Position numbers and translations under genes: made by a program. Positions 7,183 through 15,729 of a DNA stretch of 39,890 nt are shown here, piece after piece. The notes beneath the pieces are model-generated. The model saw nothing but the letters and a program-made list of their open reading frames with translations, was not told the origin of the DNA and did no database searches. The stretch is taken from NCBI GenBank assembly GCA_018335695.1, contig JAGXRV010000051.1, forward strand, positions 1 to 39,890. The letters run 5' to 3'. Position 1 is the stretch's first letter, and the number at the start of each line of letters is the position of its first letter. This stretch comes from Clostridium sp. GTDB lineage: Bacteria > Bacillota > Dethiobacteria > Dethiobacterales > Dethiobacteraceae.

Positions 7183-7641
7183 CTAGTCAGCGATTCTAAT
7201 GCTAATCGCTCCGGTGGGTGCTATTACCACAGTGTACGTTCCGTTTGCGTTAGCGGAGTTCGCTTCGCCAGCGCCATCAATTGCTACAGGGAAGCCAGTG
7301 GGAAGAGGTCCATGCGCATCAGCAGGAACAGTAGGCCATGATTGCAGATACTGCATTAGTGGATTGTTAGTGGGTGATGGAGGGTTAGCAGGATCCCAAG
7401 CGCTTCCTGTAAGAATAAGCTCTGCAGCAGGTCTGCCTGCAGCTGCAATGTGCATGCTTGCCGCACCAGCTAATGTTCTGATGTTTGCCTGGTGTGCTTG
7501 GTTTGCCGCATTTCTTGTGACAGTACCAAAAATAGGCACCGCAATAGCCACAAGCACTCCGATAATAATGACTACCACCATCAGTTCAACCAACGTGAAG
7601 CCTTTTTCGTTCCTTTTTGCTTTTTGGATAAGTTTAAACAT
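7183..7641 (-). CDS. pilA: Type IV major pilin (PilA-like)
   Basis: ATG at 7641 follows AAAGGAGGTAGTAAAA, a strong ribosome-binding site, and gives a 152-residue prepilin. The leader MFKLIQKAKRNEKG ends in the Gly cleaved by PilD; FTLVELMVVVIIIGVLVAIA follows with the invariant Glu at +5 and the polymerising helix. The C-terminal half is Ala/Pro/Asn rich and lacks cysteines, so no disulfide-bounded D region is present. It is transcribed alone, away from pilC, with its own terminator (7048-7079). It is the best candidate for the main pilus subunit; the broken pilin at 707-904 shares the same N-terminus. No convincing promoter was seen in the 206 bases before pilC. Confidence 0.9.
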   Translation of the reverse strand: MFKLIQKAKRNEKGFTLVELMVVVIIIGVLVAIAVPIFGTVTRNAANQAHQANIRTLAGAASMHIAAAGRPAAELILTGSAWDPANPPSPTNNPLMQYLQSWPTVPADAHGPLPTGFPVAIDGAGEANSANANGTYTVVIAPTGAISIRIAD

Positions 7642-7847
7642 TTTTACTACCTCCTTTGAATGTATTGACAGGCAGAGTTTGCTTCTCAATTAGGGTTATA
7701 CCGCGCAATTAGTGTTTTAGACAGTGGAAAGCAAATTTCATGCAAATATGACAATTTAATGTAAGACGGTGCAGGAAATTAGCGCTCTGCAGAGAATTAT
7801 TGTAAATCGGAAGGGTCTGCGTGCGGGAAGGATGGAGGTGATGCTAA

Positions 7848-9050
7848 ATGCCTTTGTATGCTTATCAGGTACTCAATCAGAGAGGCGTTTTGACCAGCGG
7901 CAAGTTGGAAGCGGAAAATGAGTTTCTGGCGGCCGCCCGTTTAAAGCGACAAGGTTTTACGCCGCTTGAACTGAAGGAAGCAAAAGTTTCCGGATTGCAG
8001 CAGGCGCTAGCCTTGAAAAAAAAGGTTGGTTCGGGTGAACTGGCTCTTTTTAGCAGGCAGATGGCATCCATGTTGAGTGCGGGAATTCCTTTGACCCGTT
8101 GCCTTACTGCTTTGGGTGAGCAGACTGCCAACCTGACTCTACGCAAAGCTTTGCTTGAAATATCAGCTAATGTGGAGGGGGGAGGGAGCTTTTCCGAGTC
8201 TCTGCGCAGTCATCCCGAGGTTTTTAGTGAGATGTATTGTGATTTAATCAAGTCTGGCGAAGTCGGTGGTACATTGGAAAATGTGTTGCTGCGTCTCTCT
8301 CAGCAATTGGAGAGTGAAAAAATTCTCAGGGACAATATCAGGACGGCTATGTTCTATCCCGCTGTAGTGCTTATTTTCGCCGTGCTGGTGTTAACGGTGA
8401 TGCTTATTTTTATCGTGCCGGTATTTTTGGGCTTTTACCCGGAAGGAGTGCAGCTTCCTTTTCTAACCAGGCTGATTGTGCTTTTAAGTGATTCGCTGCG
8501 CACTTTTTGGTATCTCTATATTATGTCGGGTTTCGTTGCCTTTTTAGCTGTTAAGTATTATTTGGCCAGTGAATCTGGTAAAAAGGTTTGGGATATAGCA
8601 AAATTTAAGGTGCCGATCTTTGGCGTTTTAGTGCAAAAGACAATAGTTGCAAGATTTTCCCGTACTTTAGCTACGCTTTTGTCCGGCGGTATTCCGGTGC
8701 TGCAGGCATTGGAGACGGCAGGACCAGCGACAGGAAGCACCTTAGTGGCGGAAGCTGTAAAGAGGGCGGGCGAGAAAATCCAGGAAGGACAGAGTATAGC
8801 AGAGCCATTAAAAGAGAGTAAGATTTTTCCGCCCACAGTTACGCTGATGATTGCCGTGGGAGAAGAGACGGGGGATTTGCCGTCGCTTTTAACGGGGATT
8901 GCTGAGTTTTACGAGCAGGAAGTGGCTACTATGTCTAAGGGGCTAACCTCTTTGATTGAACCGCTGATGATAATTTTTGTTGGTGGAATTGTGGGCGTAA
9001 TGGTGCTGGCGCTTTACTTGCCGATTTTCACTGTGATTACCCAGCTTTAG
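7848..9050 (+). CDS. pilC: Type IV pilus inner-membrane platform protein PilC
   Basis: A 400-residue GspF/PilC family protein. The N-terminus MPLYAYQVLNQRGVLTSGKL is the family signature, followed by two repeated cytoplasmic four-helix domains (about residues 65-190 and 265-390) each followed by membrane helices (near 170-195, 220-240 and 370-395). LFSRQMASMLSAGIPLTRCL and its counterpart FSRTLATLLSGGIPVLQALE mark the two repeats. The protein anchors the motor ATPases PilB and PilT and the alignment complex. ATG follows GGATGGAGGTGATG. It begins the plus-strand machinery operon, and its stop is immediately followed by repeat family A sequence. Confidence 0.95.
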   Translation: MPLYAYQVLNQRGVLTSGKLEAENEFLAAARLKRQGFTPLELKEAKVSGLQQALALKKKVGSGELALFSRQMASMLSAGIPLTRCLTALGEQTANLTLRKALLEISANVEGGGSFSESLRSHPEVFSEMYCDLIKSGEVGGTLENVLLRLSQQLESEKILRDNIRTAMFYPAVVLIFAVLVLTVMLIFIVPVFLGFYPEGVQLPFLTRLIVLLSDSLRTFWYLYIMSGFVAFLAVKYYLASESGKKVWDIAKFKVPIFGVLVQKTIVARFSRTLATLLSGGIPVLQALETAGPATGSTLVAEAVKRAGEKIQEGQSIAEPLKESKIFPPTVTLMIAVGEETGDLPSLLTGIAEFYEQEVATMSKGLTSLIEPLMIIFVGGIVGVMVLALYLPIFTVITQL

Positions 9051-9055
9051 AGGGA

Positions 9056-9290
9056 GAGGGGGTCAAACCTGCACCTTGCCCTCACCCTAGTCATCACCGC
9101 CCTAACCCTGGCTCTAGCTATCACCGCCATCATCGCCCTCATCGCCCTCACCCTAGCCCTCTCCCAGAGGGAGAGGGAAGTAGAGGGAGAGGGAGAGGGA
9201 AGTAGAGGGAGAGGGAGAGGGAAGTAGAGGGAGAGGGAGAGGGGAGGCGAGGCGAGGGAGATATAGATGTAGATGTAGAGAGAGAGGGGA
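9056..9290. repeat. Repeat family A cluster with a 22-bp tandem repeat
   Basis: The core CCCTCACCCTAGCCCTCTCC (9145-9164) with AGAGGGAGAGGG is a GC-rich palindromic unit also found at 12825, 19071 and 23847. Before it lies a degenerate copy (from 9079) and after it three tandem copies of a 22-bp unit GAAGTAGAGGGAGAGGGAGA (9177 onward, phases at 9181, 9203, 9225). The stretch fills the 263 bases between pilC and the sigma factor gene. It holds no gene. Confidence 0.85.
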
Positions 9291-9313
9291 TAAGCCGGAG
9301 GAGTTTTGATACT

Positions 9314-10015
9314 ATGAGTCTTGGGCAGCAAAGTGAATTGGAAGTGCGGTATTTGCGCTATCGCCAAACTCGTTCCGCAGAAGATTTGGCGGAGGTGGTT
9401 GTTGCCGGTCGGCGGTTAGTCAGCCATTTTGTGCGGATTTATACAGGAAACATTTGTGATGATGCGCTTCAAGCAGGTATGGAGGGGCTGCTTAAAGCAG
9501 TGCGTCGCTATGACCCGGAGATTGGCGCTGCTTTTAGTACTTACGCCGCTCATTGCGTGATGGGGGAAATCAGACATTTTGTGCGTAAGGAAGCGGCATA
9601 TTACCGGCCGGGATGTATCGTAGAGTTACAGTTTAAGGTAGACCATTATGTGGAGCAAATACTGAAGGAGACGGAGTCGTTACCTGGTATTGAGGAAATT
9701 GCGGCAGCGTTAAATGTACGTAAAGAAGGAGTGCTGCAGGCAATGCGGGCAGGTTTGGTTGCTTTTGACGAAGTGGATTTGAGTAAAATTCGCACAGAAA
9801 AGCATGAAACTTTTAGACTGCCGATTGAGGATCGGCTTGTCTTGCAACAGGCTCTAAAGAAATTAAGCAAATTACAGCAAAAAGTAATCTATTTTCTATT
9901 TTATCGTGACTTAACGCAGGTTGAGGCGGCGGAGAAATTGGGAATCAGTCAGCGGCAAGTGTCGCGGGTTTTACATAAAAGTCTAAAAGAGATGGAAAAA
10001 GATTTTAGGCGGTAA
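9314..10015 (+). CDS. Sigma-70-family RNA polymerase sigma factor
   Basis: A 233-residue alternative sigma factor. Region 2 (about residues 25-95) contains DALQAGMEGLLKAVRRYDPE and FSTYAAHCVMGEIRHFVRKE, the core-binding and -10 recognition helices of group 3 sigma factors; a middle domain (about 105-150) is like region 3; region 4 (about 175-230) contains LTQVEAAEKLGISQRQVSRV, the -35 helix-turn-helix. It resembles the SigB/SigF/SigG class in architecture, but no recognisable sporulation identity. It lies between pilC and pilM in the same direction, so it is likely to be co-transcribed with the pilus genes and may control them. That role is inferred from position. The ATG is preceded by GGAGGAG. 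Confidence 0.85.
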   Translation: MSLGQQSELEVRYLRYRQTRSAEDLAEVVVAGRRLVSHFVRIYTGNICDDALQAGMEGLLKAVRRYDPEIGAAFSTYAAHCVMGEIRHFVRKEAAYYRPGCIVELQFKVDHYVEQILKETESLPGIEEIAAALNVRKEGVLQAMRAGLVAFDEVDLSKIRTEKHETFRLPIEDRLVLQQALKKLSKLQQKVIYFLFYRDLTQVEAAEKLGISQRQVSRVLHKSLKEMEKDFRR

Positions 10016-10034
10016 GATAGGGGGACAGGTTATA

Positions 10035-11051
10035 TTGTTTGCCGGCGGCGGAAGCATAGGCTTGGAGTTTGATACCGGTTTTATTCGCGCGGCTGAAATA
10101 CGGGGCAAAAGCGGTAGTCTGAAAGTGACTGCTGCGGCACAGGTGTTGATTCCGAAGACGGCGGTAGTTGACGGAGTTGTGCAGGAAGTGGCAACTGTGA
10201 GTGAAGCTTTAAATAAGTTATGGTCTCAAGCAAAATTTAGCAGCCGCAATGTGGTGCTGGGGATGTTTAACCAGAGCGTGATTATCAGGCTGATTAATTT
10301 TCCCAAGGTGCCAAAGAATAAGCTGGATCAGGCCGTTAAGCTGCAGGCGGGAGAATATATTCCCATCCCTCCTGCTCAGATGCTCTTGGACTTGGCGCTT
10401 GTTGGAGAGGTGGACGGAGAGGATGGACCGCAGTATGAGCTGCTGCTTGTGGCGGCTCGCAAAGCACAATTGGAACCAAGCCTTGCCGCTTTAAAAATGA
10501 GCAGGCTGCTGCCGAGGGTGGTAGATCTGGCGCCGCTTGCTACGATGAGAGTTGTGCCGTCTGAGAAGCTGGTGGGGACTGTTGTGCTGGTGGATTTGTC
10601 GATGGGTTTAGGCAGTGTTTTATTGGCTGTCGATGGCATGCCGCGTTTTGCAAGGGTGATGCCGGTAGGCTTGAGCCAGTTTCAAAGTAGCCTAGGGCTT
10701 GTGATGGAAGAGGAAGAGTATCATAGGCAGGTAGCGGCTACGTTGGAAAAAGGGAGCGATGAACAAGAGTTTGACCGGTGGATCCAGTCTGTTGCCTCCG
10801 AAATCCGCACTTCCATTAGTTATTACATCAAACAGGAAAGTCTTAGTTCTGTAAGTAAAATTTTGCTTAGCGGTATAGGTGCCCGGGCAGCGGGGCTTGC
10901 TGTTTTACTTCAAGACACGCTGGAGGTGGCGGTGGAAGTGGCGCAACCTCTAGCTAATTTTAAGGACGGACAATCAAAATTTGCAGTAAGCGGGGCTGAA
11001 TTTGCCGTGAGCATTGGTCTTGCTCTGCGCGGAATGGAACTAGGCAAATGA
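10035..11051 (+). CDS. pilM: Type IV pilus assembly protein PilM
   Basis: This 338-residue actin-like cytoplasmic ATPase fold protein begins with TTG at 10035: MFAGGGSIGLEFDTGFIRAA, the normal PilM beginning (SxGLDIG...IKAxE). Other actin-like blocks are NVVLGMFNQSVIIRLINFPK and LVDLSMGLGSVLLAV and KILLSGIGARAAGL. PilM binds the PilN cytoplasmic tail and links the alignment complex to the motor. The upstream bases GGGGACAGGT look like half of repeat family B and may double as the ribosome-binding region. It overlaps pilN by four bases (ATGA). Confidence 0.9.
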   Translation: MFAGGGSIGLEFDTGFIRAAEIRGKSGSLKVTAAAQVLIPKTAVVDGVVQEVATVSEALNKLWSQAKFSSRNVVLGMFNQSVIIRLINFPKVPKNKLDQAVKLQAGEYIPIPPAQMLLDLALVGEVDGEDGPQYELLLVAARKAQLEPSLAALKMSRLLPRVVDLAPLATMRVVPSEKLVGTVVLVDLSMGLGSVLLAVDGMPRFARVMPVGLSQFQSSLGLVMEEEEYHRQVAATLEKGSDEQEFDRWIQSVASEIRTSISYYIKQESLSSVSKILLSGIGARAAGLAVLLQDTLEVAVEVAQPLANFKDGQSKFAVSGAEFAVSIGLALRGMELGK

Positions 11052-11623
11052 TTAAAGTAAACTTGCTGCCCGCAGAGATGCTGGCTGAGATGAGAATTAA
11101 CGAGCGGAAGGCAAAGCTAATTAGATTAGCCGGTGCGGCGACTCTGTTGCTGTTTGCAGTCTTTGGCTTACTATATACTCTGACACTGCAGGTAAGGTGG
11201 CAGCTTGCTGATAAAGCGCAAGAGAGGGTAACGGTAGAGTTGGAGGCGGCAGCCTATGAACCTTATCAGCAATTACAGAAACGGATCGAGAGACAGAAAG
11301 AGTTATTAAAAAAAGCTATGGGCTCACCGCTTGCCTGGCGCGACCTTTTGGCTGCTCTGGGGAGTCATATTCCACGCAATGTCTGGCTTACTAATTTAAT
11401 GATGACGCAAAGCGGCGAGCTGCTTTTGCAAGGTTTGACTTTTGATCATCCTGCCGTGGCCAACTGGCTTGCCGAATTGGCGAAAATTTCCGGAGTGAGT
11501 AATGTGCGCCTTGTTTTTTCTGCGGAAGAGTCGCTTGATGCGGCAACCTTGGTTCGTTTCGAAATCAGAGCCGTGTTGGCTGCGGGAGATGAATATGCGC
11601 CGCCGCAAGGAAGAGGTGAGTAG
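11048..11623 (+). CDS. pilN: Type IV pilus assembly protein PilN
   Basis: A 191-residue bitopic protein. The N-terminus MIKVNLLPAE is the conserved PilN motif that docks into PilM. One membrane helix follows at residues ~25-48 (LIRLAGAATLLLFAVFGLLY), then a coiled coil (about 55-90, EPYQQLQKRIERQKELLKKA) and a small alpha/beta domain (about 95-180). It pairs with PilO in the periplasm-like space. It is coupled to pilM and to pilO (stop and start 3 bases apart), so the three proteins are made together. Confidence 0.88.
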   Translation: MIKVNLLPAEMLAEMRINERKAKLIRLAGAATLLLFAVFGLLYTLTLQVRWQLADKAQERVTVELEAAAYEPYQQLQKRIERQKELLKKAMGSPLAWRDLLAALGSHIPRNVWLTNLMMTQSGELLLQGLTFDHPAVANWLAELAKISGVSNVRLVFSAEESLDAATLVRFEIRAVLAAGDEYAPPQGRGE

Positions 11624-11625
11624 CT

Positions 11626-12150
11626 TTGCTGAAGAAACAGGTTAGTTTAATGGTGCCCGCCCTTGCTCTCTTGCTTTTGGCCGGGTTTTTTTTAGCTTTT
11701 AATCAGTGGAATGGCTTGCATCTTGAGCGGCGCAGATTGCTGGAAGAAGAGCAAATGTTGTCTGCCGCGAGAAACAGGTTAATTGCTTTGCAGGCACTCG
11801 AAAGGCAGGGTGCACAGTTGACTGCAGATTGGGAAGTTGTCGAGCAGTTGCTGCCTGCCTCAGCGCGGGTGGAAGATTTGTTGCTTGATTTGCAGGCGGG
11901 AGCAGATTTAGCGGAGATGAATTTTGCTCAAATACGTTTTGTTGAGCAAGTGGATGTTGAAGGCGTTGAAGGCTTGGTAGAAATGCCTATGCAGCTTTTA
12001 TTCGAAGGCAGTTATCATCAACTGATGAATTTCCTTGATTATTTGTTGCTCTATGAAAGAGCAATACGCATAGACGAATTAGTCTTGTCCCAGGGGACAG
12101 AGGGTATGACGGTAAATATGCGCGCCAGCGCTTTTTATGCGGCAGAGTAG
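11626..12150 (+). CDS. pilO: Type IV pilus assembly protein PilO
   Basis: A 174-residue bitopic protein read from TTG at 11626, preceded by AGAGGTGAG. The membrane helix is at residues ~8-26 (MVPALALLLLAGFFLAFNQW), followed by a coiled coil rich in Leu, Glu and Arg (about 30-62) and a ferredoxin-like domain containing FEGSYHQLMNFLDYL (the YHxLxxFLxxL motif of PilO). It forms heterodimers with PilN. It lies between pilN and the PilP-like lipoprotein gene, the canonical order. Confidence 0.88.
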   Translation: MLKKQVSLMVPALALLLLAGFFLAFNQWNGLHLERRRLLEEEQMLSAARNRLIALQALERQGAQLTADWEVVEQLLPASARVEDLLLDLQAGADLAEMNFAQIRFVEQVDVEGVEGLVEMPMQLLFEGSYHQLMNFLDYLLLYERAIRIDELVLSQGTEGMTVNMRASAFYAAE

Positions 12151-12158
12151 GAGTGCTG

Positions 12159-12836
12159 ATGAAAAGAAAAGGATTGGCAAAATTATTGATATTTCTGCTG
12201 CTTTTGTCTGTTGGTTGCGGGGAGGTGGTGCTACCGTTGCCGGAAACAGCAGCTGATGAATTGCCTGTGCCGGTGGAAGAAGCGCCGGAAATTTTGGTGC
12301 CTGTTGTGCCGGGACGTGATCCGTTTGGCGTTGCCGCTCCTTCTGCCAGGCAGAAAATAAGCGGTTCTGTTGACAGGACAGGACGTGATCCGTTTTTGCC
12401 GGCGTCGCGGCAAGCGGAGCCGGCAGTGCCGCAACCGACTGAGCCGGAGCCTGTAATACCTGAACCGGTGCCGCCGGGCAATGAGGAGAATGATGATCGT
12501 CTGCCGGAAGGTTTGCTTATTTTGCTTGAAACTGTTGACAGATGCTGGCTTGATGTATTTGCCGACGGACGGCGGGTTTTGCGCAGCAATGTGGCTGACG
12601 GGCAGGAGCTGCGCTTTGAGGCGGAGCGGGAGATAGTGCTGCAGCAGGTGGGGAGGGAACATGCTGTGCGCCTGACGGTAAACGGTCAAGATTTTGGGTT
12701 GTTGAGCCAATTTGTTCAGCGCTTGGCGGCAGGGGAAGGGCTTGGTCGCCAGGCGGGAGTGCAAGTAAGTCTGGAGCGCAGACATGCGGGCGGAGTGCTT
12801 GTGGGGTTGCGTTTTTCAGCGGTGCCCTCACCCTAA
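12159..12836 (+). CDS. PilP-like lipoprotein with a RodZ-type C-terminal domain
   Basis: ATG at 12159 is used because AGGAG (12149-12153) precedes it by five bases; a GTG at 12153 overlaps that site. The 225-residue product has a signal peptide ending in a lipobox (LLLSVGC, Cys at about 19), then a long Pro/Glu-rich linker with two GRDPF motifs, the RDPF signature of PilP/GspC-type proteins. The last ~110 residues (LLILLETVDRCWLDVFADGR, then LTVNGQDFGLL) look like the beta-rich C-terminal domain of RodZ (DUF4115). Position after pilO fits a PilP role. The final codons and stop TAA lie inside a repeat family A unit (12825-12857), so the repeat has fixed the C-terminus. Confidence 0.65.
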   Translation: MKRKGLAKLLIFLLLLSVGCGEVVLPLPETAADELPVPVEEAPEILVPVVPGRDPFGVAAPSARQKISGSVDRTGRDPFLPASRQAEPAVPQPTEPEPVIPEPVPPGNEENDDRLPEGLLILLETVDRCWLDVFADGRRVLRSNVADGQELRFEAEREIVLQQVGREHAVRLTVNGQDFGLLSQFVQRLAAGEGLGRQAGVQVSLERRHAGGVLVGLRFSAVPSP

Positions 12837-12902
12837 CCCTCTCCCAGAGGTAGAGGGGAAAAGTAGCGGAGGGAGAGGGGAAAAGTAGCGGAGAGAGAGG
12901 GG
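12825..12902. repeat. Repeat family A, copy 2, with 22-bp tandem unit
   Basis: CCCTCACCCTAACCCTCTCC with AGAGGTAGAGGGG (12825-12857) is followed by GAGGGGAAAAGTAGCGGA at 12853-12870 and again at 12875-12892 (22-bp period). The unit overlaps the 3' end of the PilP-like gene and fills most of the gap before pilB. The pilB promoter or ribosome site begins after it. Confidence 0.85.
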
Positions 12903-12970
12903 GTAAGTTTAAGGAAAGAGAAAGGAATAGGCAGCAAGAGGGGATTTACTCGGCGGGGAGAGGCTGGATA

Positions 12971-14671
12971 ATGAGAGAAAATATGCAGGAGTTGCTTGGA
13001 AGGCGGCTGATCCAAGAGGGGATTATCACGCAAGAACAGTTGGATGAGGCACTACGGCATCGTGATTTGAAAAAAGGTGAAAAGGGTTTGCTTGGGCGGA
13101 TTTTAGTCAGACTGGAGTACTGCACCGAGGAGGATGTGGCCAGGATAGTGGCGGAGCGGGCTGGGGTGCAGTTTCTTTCGCTGGAGGCTTTCCAGCTTGA
13201 TCCCGCAGCTATGCTGACTGTTTCACCTGAAGCAGCCAGGCGTTATCGAGCTTTGCCTCTTGCGTTTACTCCTGATGGCAAACTACTAGTGGCTATGCAG
13301 CAGCCGCTTGATATTCTGGCGTTAGATGACCTGCGGGTTCTGACAGGTTACAATATACAGCCGGTGGTAGTAATAGACAGCGAGCTTGATGCAGCGATTA
13401 AAAATTATAGTCAGTCCAGTTTAAATGTCGAGCATGCGCGTGATGATAAGCCGGTAGCCGAGGCGGATGACGCAGCCACGGTAACTGCTGAAGAAGGAAC
13501 AGAACGGCCGGCGGTGCAATTGGCCAATGTTATTTTGACGCAGGCGGTGATGCAAAAAGTCAGTGATGTCCATATTGAAGTGTATGAAAAGACGCTACGG
13601 GTACGTTTTCGGATTGACGGTGTCCTGCATGATGTGATGAGTCCGCCCAGGCAGCTGCACGGTTCGCTCGTCTCTCGCTTTAAAATAATGGCGAAGATGA
13701 ACATTGCCGAGAGGCGTATTCCCCAAGATGGCCGGATGTCGGTAAAAATTGAAGGCAAGACTGTCGATGTGCGGGTAGCATCGCTGCCTGCAAGCTTTGG
13801 AGAACGGTTGACTTTGCGCTTATTAGAGAGAACCGAGCGAACGATAACTTTGGAAGAGCTTGGGGTCGCGCCAAATATTCTGGCAGCTTATAAAAAGCTT
13901 GTCAGTCTGCCCTATGGTTTTATTCCGGTGACAGGACCTACAGGCAGTGGAAAAAGTACCACTCTTTATGCCAGTCTAAACGCGGTGGATCGGAAGGCTA
14001 AAAATGTGATTACTGTGGAAGACCCTGTCGAATACCGGATGGAAGGGATTAATCAGGTGCAGATCAATCCCAAGGCTGGACTGACTTTTGCTTCAGGGTT
14101 GCGTTCCATCTTGCGCAGTGACCCGGATATAGTCATGGTAGGTGAGATCCGAGACAGGGAAACGGCGCGTATTGCGATTGAGGCGGCGCTGACCGGGCAT
14201 ATGGTGTTTACCACGCTCCACACTAATGATGCGGCCGGTGCGATCAGCCGCCTGACGGAGATGGGAGTGGAGCCATATCTTACTGCTTCTTCGGTTGTAG
14301 GAATTATGGCACAGCGGCTTGCGAGGCTATTGTGCCAGCAGTGCAAGGAGCCTTATCACATTACCCGGGAAATGGCTGAGGCGATAGCCGGTTTTCCGCT
14401 TAACCCACAGGAAGAAACGGTCAAGTTGCATAGACCAAAAAGCGGCGGTTGCATGCGTTGCAGCGGCACTGGTTATTCCGGCCGGATCGGTATTTATGAG
14501 CTGCTGGTGGTAACTGAAGAGATTCAGCGTTTGGCGCTTGAACAGAAGTCCTCAAGTGAGATTCAGCGCATGGCTGTAGCCCAAGGGATGCAGACTATGA
14601 GGCAGGACGGATTGATGAAGGCAAAACAGGGTTTTACATCTATTGAGGAAGTATTGAGGGTGATAGTCTGA
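12971..14671 (+). CDS. pilB: Type IV pilus extension ATPase PilB
   Basis: A 566-residue GspE/PilB secretion ATPase. The N-terminal MshEN-type domain (about 1-150) begins LGRRLIQEGIITQEQLDEAL. The ATPase part has Walker A GPTGSGKSTT near residue 322, an Asp box in VITVEDPVEYRMEGINQVQI, Walker B in RSDPDIVMVGEIRDRETARI and the His box TGHMVFTTLHTNDA. A zinc-binding tetracysteine motif is present (CQQC near 455 and CMRC near 494), as expected for PilB and absent from PilT. It powers pilin assembly. Start ATG follows GGGGAGAGGCTGGATA. Its stop overlaps the pilT start (TGATG). Confidence 0.95.
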   Translation: MRENMQELLGRRLIQEGIITQEQLDEALRHRDLKKGEKGLLGRILVRLEYCTEEDVARIVAERAGVQFLSLEAFQLDPAAMLTVSPEAARRYRALPLAFTPDGKLLVAMQQPLDILALDDLRVLTGYNIQPVVVIDSELDAAIKNYSQSSLNVEHARDDKPVAEADDAATVTAEEGTERPAVQLANVILTQAVMQKVSDVHIEVYEKTLRVRFRIDGVLHDVMSPPRQLHGSLVSRFKIMAKMNIAERRIPQDGRMSVKIEGKTVDVRVASLPASFGERLTLRLLERTERTITLEELGVAPNILAAYKKLVSLPYGFIPVTGPTGSGKSTTLYASLNAVDRKAKNVITVEDPVEYRMEGINQVQINPKAGLTFASGLRSILRSDPDIVMVGEIRDRETARIAIEAALTGHMVFTTLHTNDAAGAISRLTEMGVEPYLTASSVVGIMAQRLARLLCQQCKEPYHITREMAEAIAGFPLNPQEETVKLHRPKSGGCMRCSGTGYSGRIGIYELLVVTEEIQRLALEQKSSSEIQRMAVAQGMQTMRQDGLMKAKQGFTSIEEVLRVIV

Positions 14672-15729
14672 TGAAGTTTAATTTCAATGAGATTTTGCTG
14701 CGTACGGTGGAACTCAAAGGGTCTGATTTGCATTTGACGGTGGGCAAACCGCCGGTTGTGCGGGTATTCGGAGAGTTACAGTCTCTTGATTTGCCGGTGT
14801 TAAACCAACACGATATTAAAGATTTATTATATGCGATTATTGACGAGCGGCAGAAGGATGTCTTCGAAGAAAAATGGGAATTGGATTTCTCTTATGCTAT
14901 CGCAGGGCTGAGCCGTTTCAGGGGCAGTGCAATTAAACAGCGCGGTTCAATTGATGTGGTTATGCGGGCAGTAAGCTGGCAGATTCCCAAAATTGCCGAC
15001 CTAGGTTTGCCGGAGGTTGTTAAAGAATTAACTCGTTTGCCTCGGGGACTTGTGCTCGTAACCGGACCTACCGGCAGCGGCAAGAGCACCACTTTGGCTT
15101 CAATGATTAATCTGATTAACGAAGAACGTGCAGTTAATATCGTAACTGTTGAAAATCCAATCGAGTTTTTGCATACTCATCAAACTGCTATTGTTCGGCA
15201 AAGGGAGATTGGCAGCGATACACATTCTTTCGGCGATTCATTGCGTAATATGCTGCGGCATGACCCTGACGTGATTTTGATTGGGGAGATGCGAGATTTG
15301 GAAAGTGTCAGTATTGCCATAACGGCGGCGGAAACCGGTCATTTGGTTTTTTCCACCCTGCATACCCAGACTGCGCCTCTCGCGGTACAGCGAATTGTCG
15401 ATGTGTTCCCGGAGACTGTGCGTGATTTTGTGCGTCGGCAGTTGGCTGATACTTTGAAAGGGGTAATTTCACAACAATTGCTGCCGCGTGCCGACGGCAA
15501 AGGAAGAGTGGCGGCGCTGGAAATTCTTTTAAATACGCCTGCGGTTGCCAATATGGTGCGCGAAGGGAAACAGCACCAGTTGTATACGGCTATGCAGACG
15601 GGGCGTAGTTTTGGCATGCAAACAATGGATAGTTCTTTGGCAGATTTGTGTCTTAGAGGCTTGATAACTCGTGACGAAGCTATGTCACGCAGTGTAAATC
15701 TAGCGGAATTGGAAAGGGTGTTGCGGTAA
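14671..15729 (+). CDS. pilT: Type IV pilus retraction ATPase PilT
   Basis: A 352-residue ATPase with Walker A GPTGSGKSTT near residue 131, Asp box TVENPIEF, Walker B RHDPDVILIGEMRDLES and His box ETGHLVFSTLHTQTA. The C-terminal PilT signature AIRNLIRE appears in variant form as TPAVANMVREGK. It lacks the tetracysteine motif, and the N-terminus (MKFNFNEILLRTVELKGSDL) is the short PAS-like domain of PilT rather than a PilB domain. It drives depolymerisation and hence twitching or DNA uptake. It is coupled to pilB and pilD by overlapping stop and start codons. Confidence 0.95.
   Translation: MKFNFNEILLRTVELKGSDLHLTVGKPPVVRVFGELQSLDLPVLNQHDIKDLLYAIIDERQKDVFEEKWELDFSYAIAGLSRFRGSAIKQRGSIDVVMRAVSWQIPKIADLGLPEVVKELTRLPRGLVLVTGPTGSGKSTTLASMINLINEERAVNIVTVENPIEFLHTHQTAIVRQREIGSDTHSFGDSLRNMLRHDPDVILIGEMRDLESVSIAITAAETGHLVFSTLHTQTAPLAVQRIVDVFPETVRDFVRRQLADTLKGVISQQLLPRADGKGRVAALEILLNTPAVANMVREGKQHQLYTAMQTGRSFGMQTMDSSLADLCLRGLITRDEAMSRSVNLAELERVLR

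Noticed and set aside
7690-7847. Promoters for pilA and pilC in the divergent gap
   Set aside because: TATAAC and TTTAAT-like hexamers exist, but none has an acceptable -35 partner; no sigma-54 pattern was found either.
9170-9245. Three 22-bp repeats as a CRISPR array
   Set aside because: The repeats are directly adjacent with no unique spacers and no cas genes are near.
9047-9367. Minus-strand 106-residue frame across the pilC-sigma gap
   Set aside because: It translates the low-complexity repeat family A array and overlaps the sigma factor start; composition is Ser/Leu/Pro repeat only.
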